In this document: positions 5,936-5,985 of the stretch, one piece after another
Layout of the letters: the number at the start of each line of letters is the position of its first letter
Numbering within the stretch: position 1 is the stretch's first letter
Assembly: GCA_002306945.1 (NCBI GenBank)
Contig: DBTH01000074.1
Span: 1 to 5,985 of the forward strand
DNA length: 5,985 nt
Direction: 5' to 3'
Source: Methylacidiphilaceae bacterium UBA1321
Lineage (GTDB): Bacteria > Verrucomicrobiota > Verrucomicrobiia > Methylacidiphilales > UBA1321
Translations under genes and position numbers: made by a program
Notes under the pieces: generated by a model
The model's input: only the letters and a program-made list of their open reading frames with translations
What the model was told of the DNA's origin: nothing
Databases searched by the model: none

Positions 5936-5985
5936 AGGAAGGGGGAGGGAAAAGTACGAAGTTCTAAGCCGTAACTATTCAAAAC

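Noticed and set aside
1..5985. CRISPR array, tRNA or rRNA gene, insertion sequence
   Set aside because: No regularly spaced repeats, cloverleaf, rRNA signature or transposase-like protein was found on either strand.

Overview
All recognisable genes in this window lie on the minus strand, so transcription runs from high to low coordinates. The only genes with a firm identity are gatC, gatA and gatB in that transcriptional order. They encode the three subunits of the tRNA-dependent amidotransferase GatCAB. This makes the window bacterial chromosome from an organism that forms Gln-tRNA(Gln) and/or Asn-tRNA(Asn) by transamidation. The moderately high GC of the core genes, the gatC-gatA-gatB order, the AATT-phased intergenic repeats and the style of the Cys-rich proteins at the right edge would suit the Planctomycetes-Verrucomicrobia-Chlamydiae group. 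That placement is an impression and is not proven by the sequence.

Layout from right to left, i.e. in the direction of transcription. (1) 5936-5453 and 5347-4931: two GC-rich genes, a 160-residue Cys- and beta-rich protein and a 138-residue protein with a zinc-ribbon-like C-terminus. Both resemble small accessory or phage-associated proteins, but neither has a sure function. (2) About 4940-3780: a strikingly AT-rich block holding a two-gene cassette. The first gene encodes a 299-residue protein with two membrane segments followed by a GAF-like soluble domain. Its stop codon overlaps the start of a 63-residue coiled-coil protein (ATGA overlap). The composition contrast with both flanks suggests horizontal acquisition, and this is the best candidate here for an undescribed system. 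(3) 3779-3681: a leader region with a compact 9-bp hairpin, then gatC, gatA (11-bp gap) and gatB. The gatA-gatB gap is 141 bp and contains an imperfect inverted repeat built from short AATT-containing units. (4) 345-1: about 345 bp without a convincing gene. It contains a 119-bp structure bounded by 15-bp inverted arms with a nested 7-bp hairpin, probably a dispersed intergenic repeat or MITE-like element.

The Gat proteins act together. GatB binds and phosphorylates the mischarged Glu- or Asp-tRNA, GatA releases ammonia from glutamine or asparagine, and GatC stabilises the GatA-GatB assembly. The membrane/GAF protein and its small partner are predicted to act together because of their translational coupling, but nothing in them reveals the signal or output.
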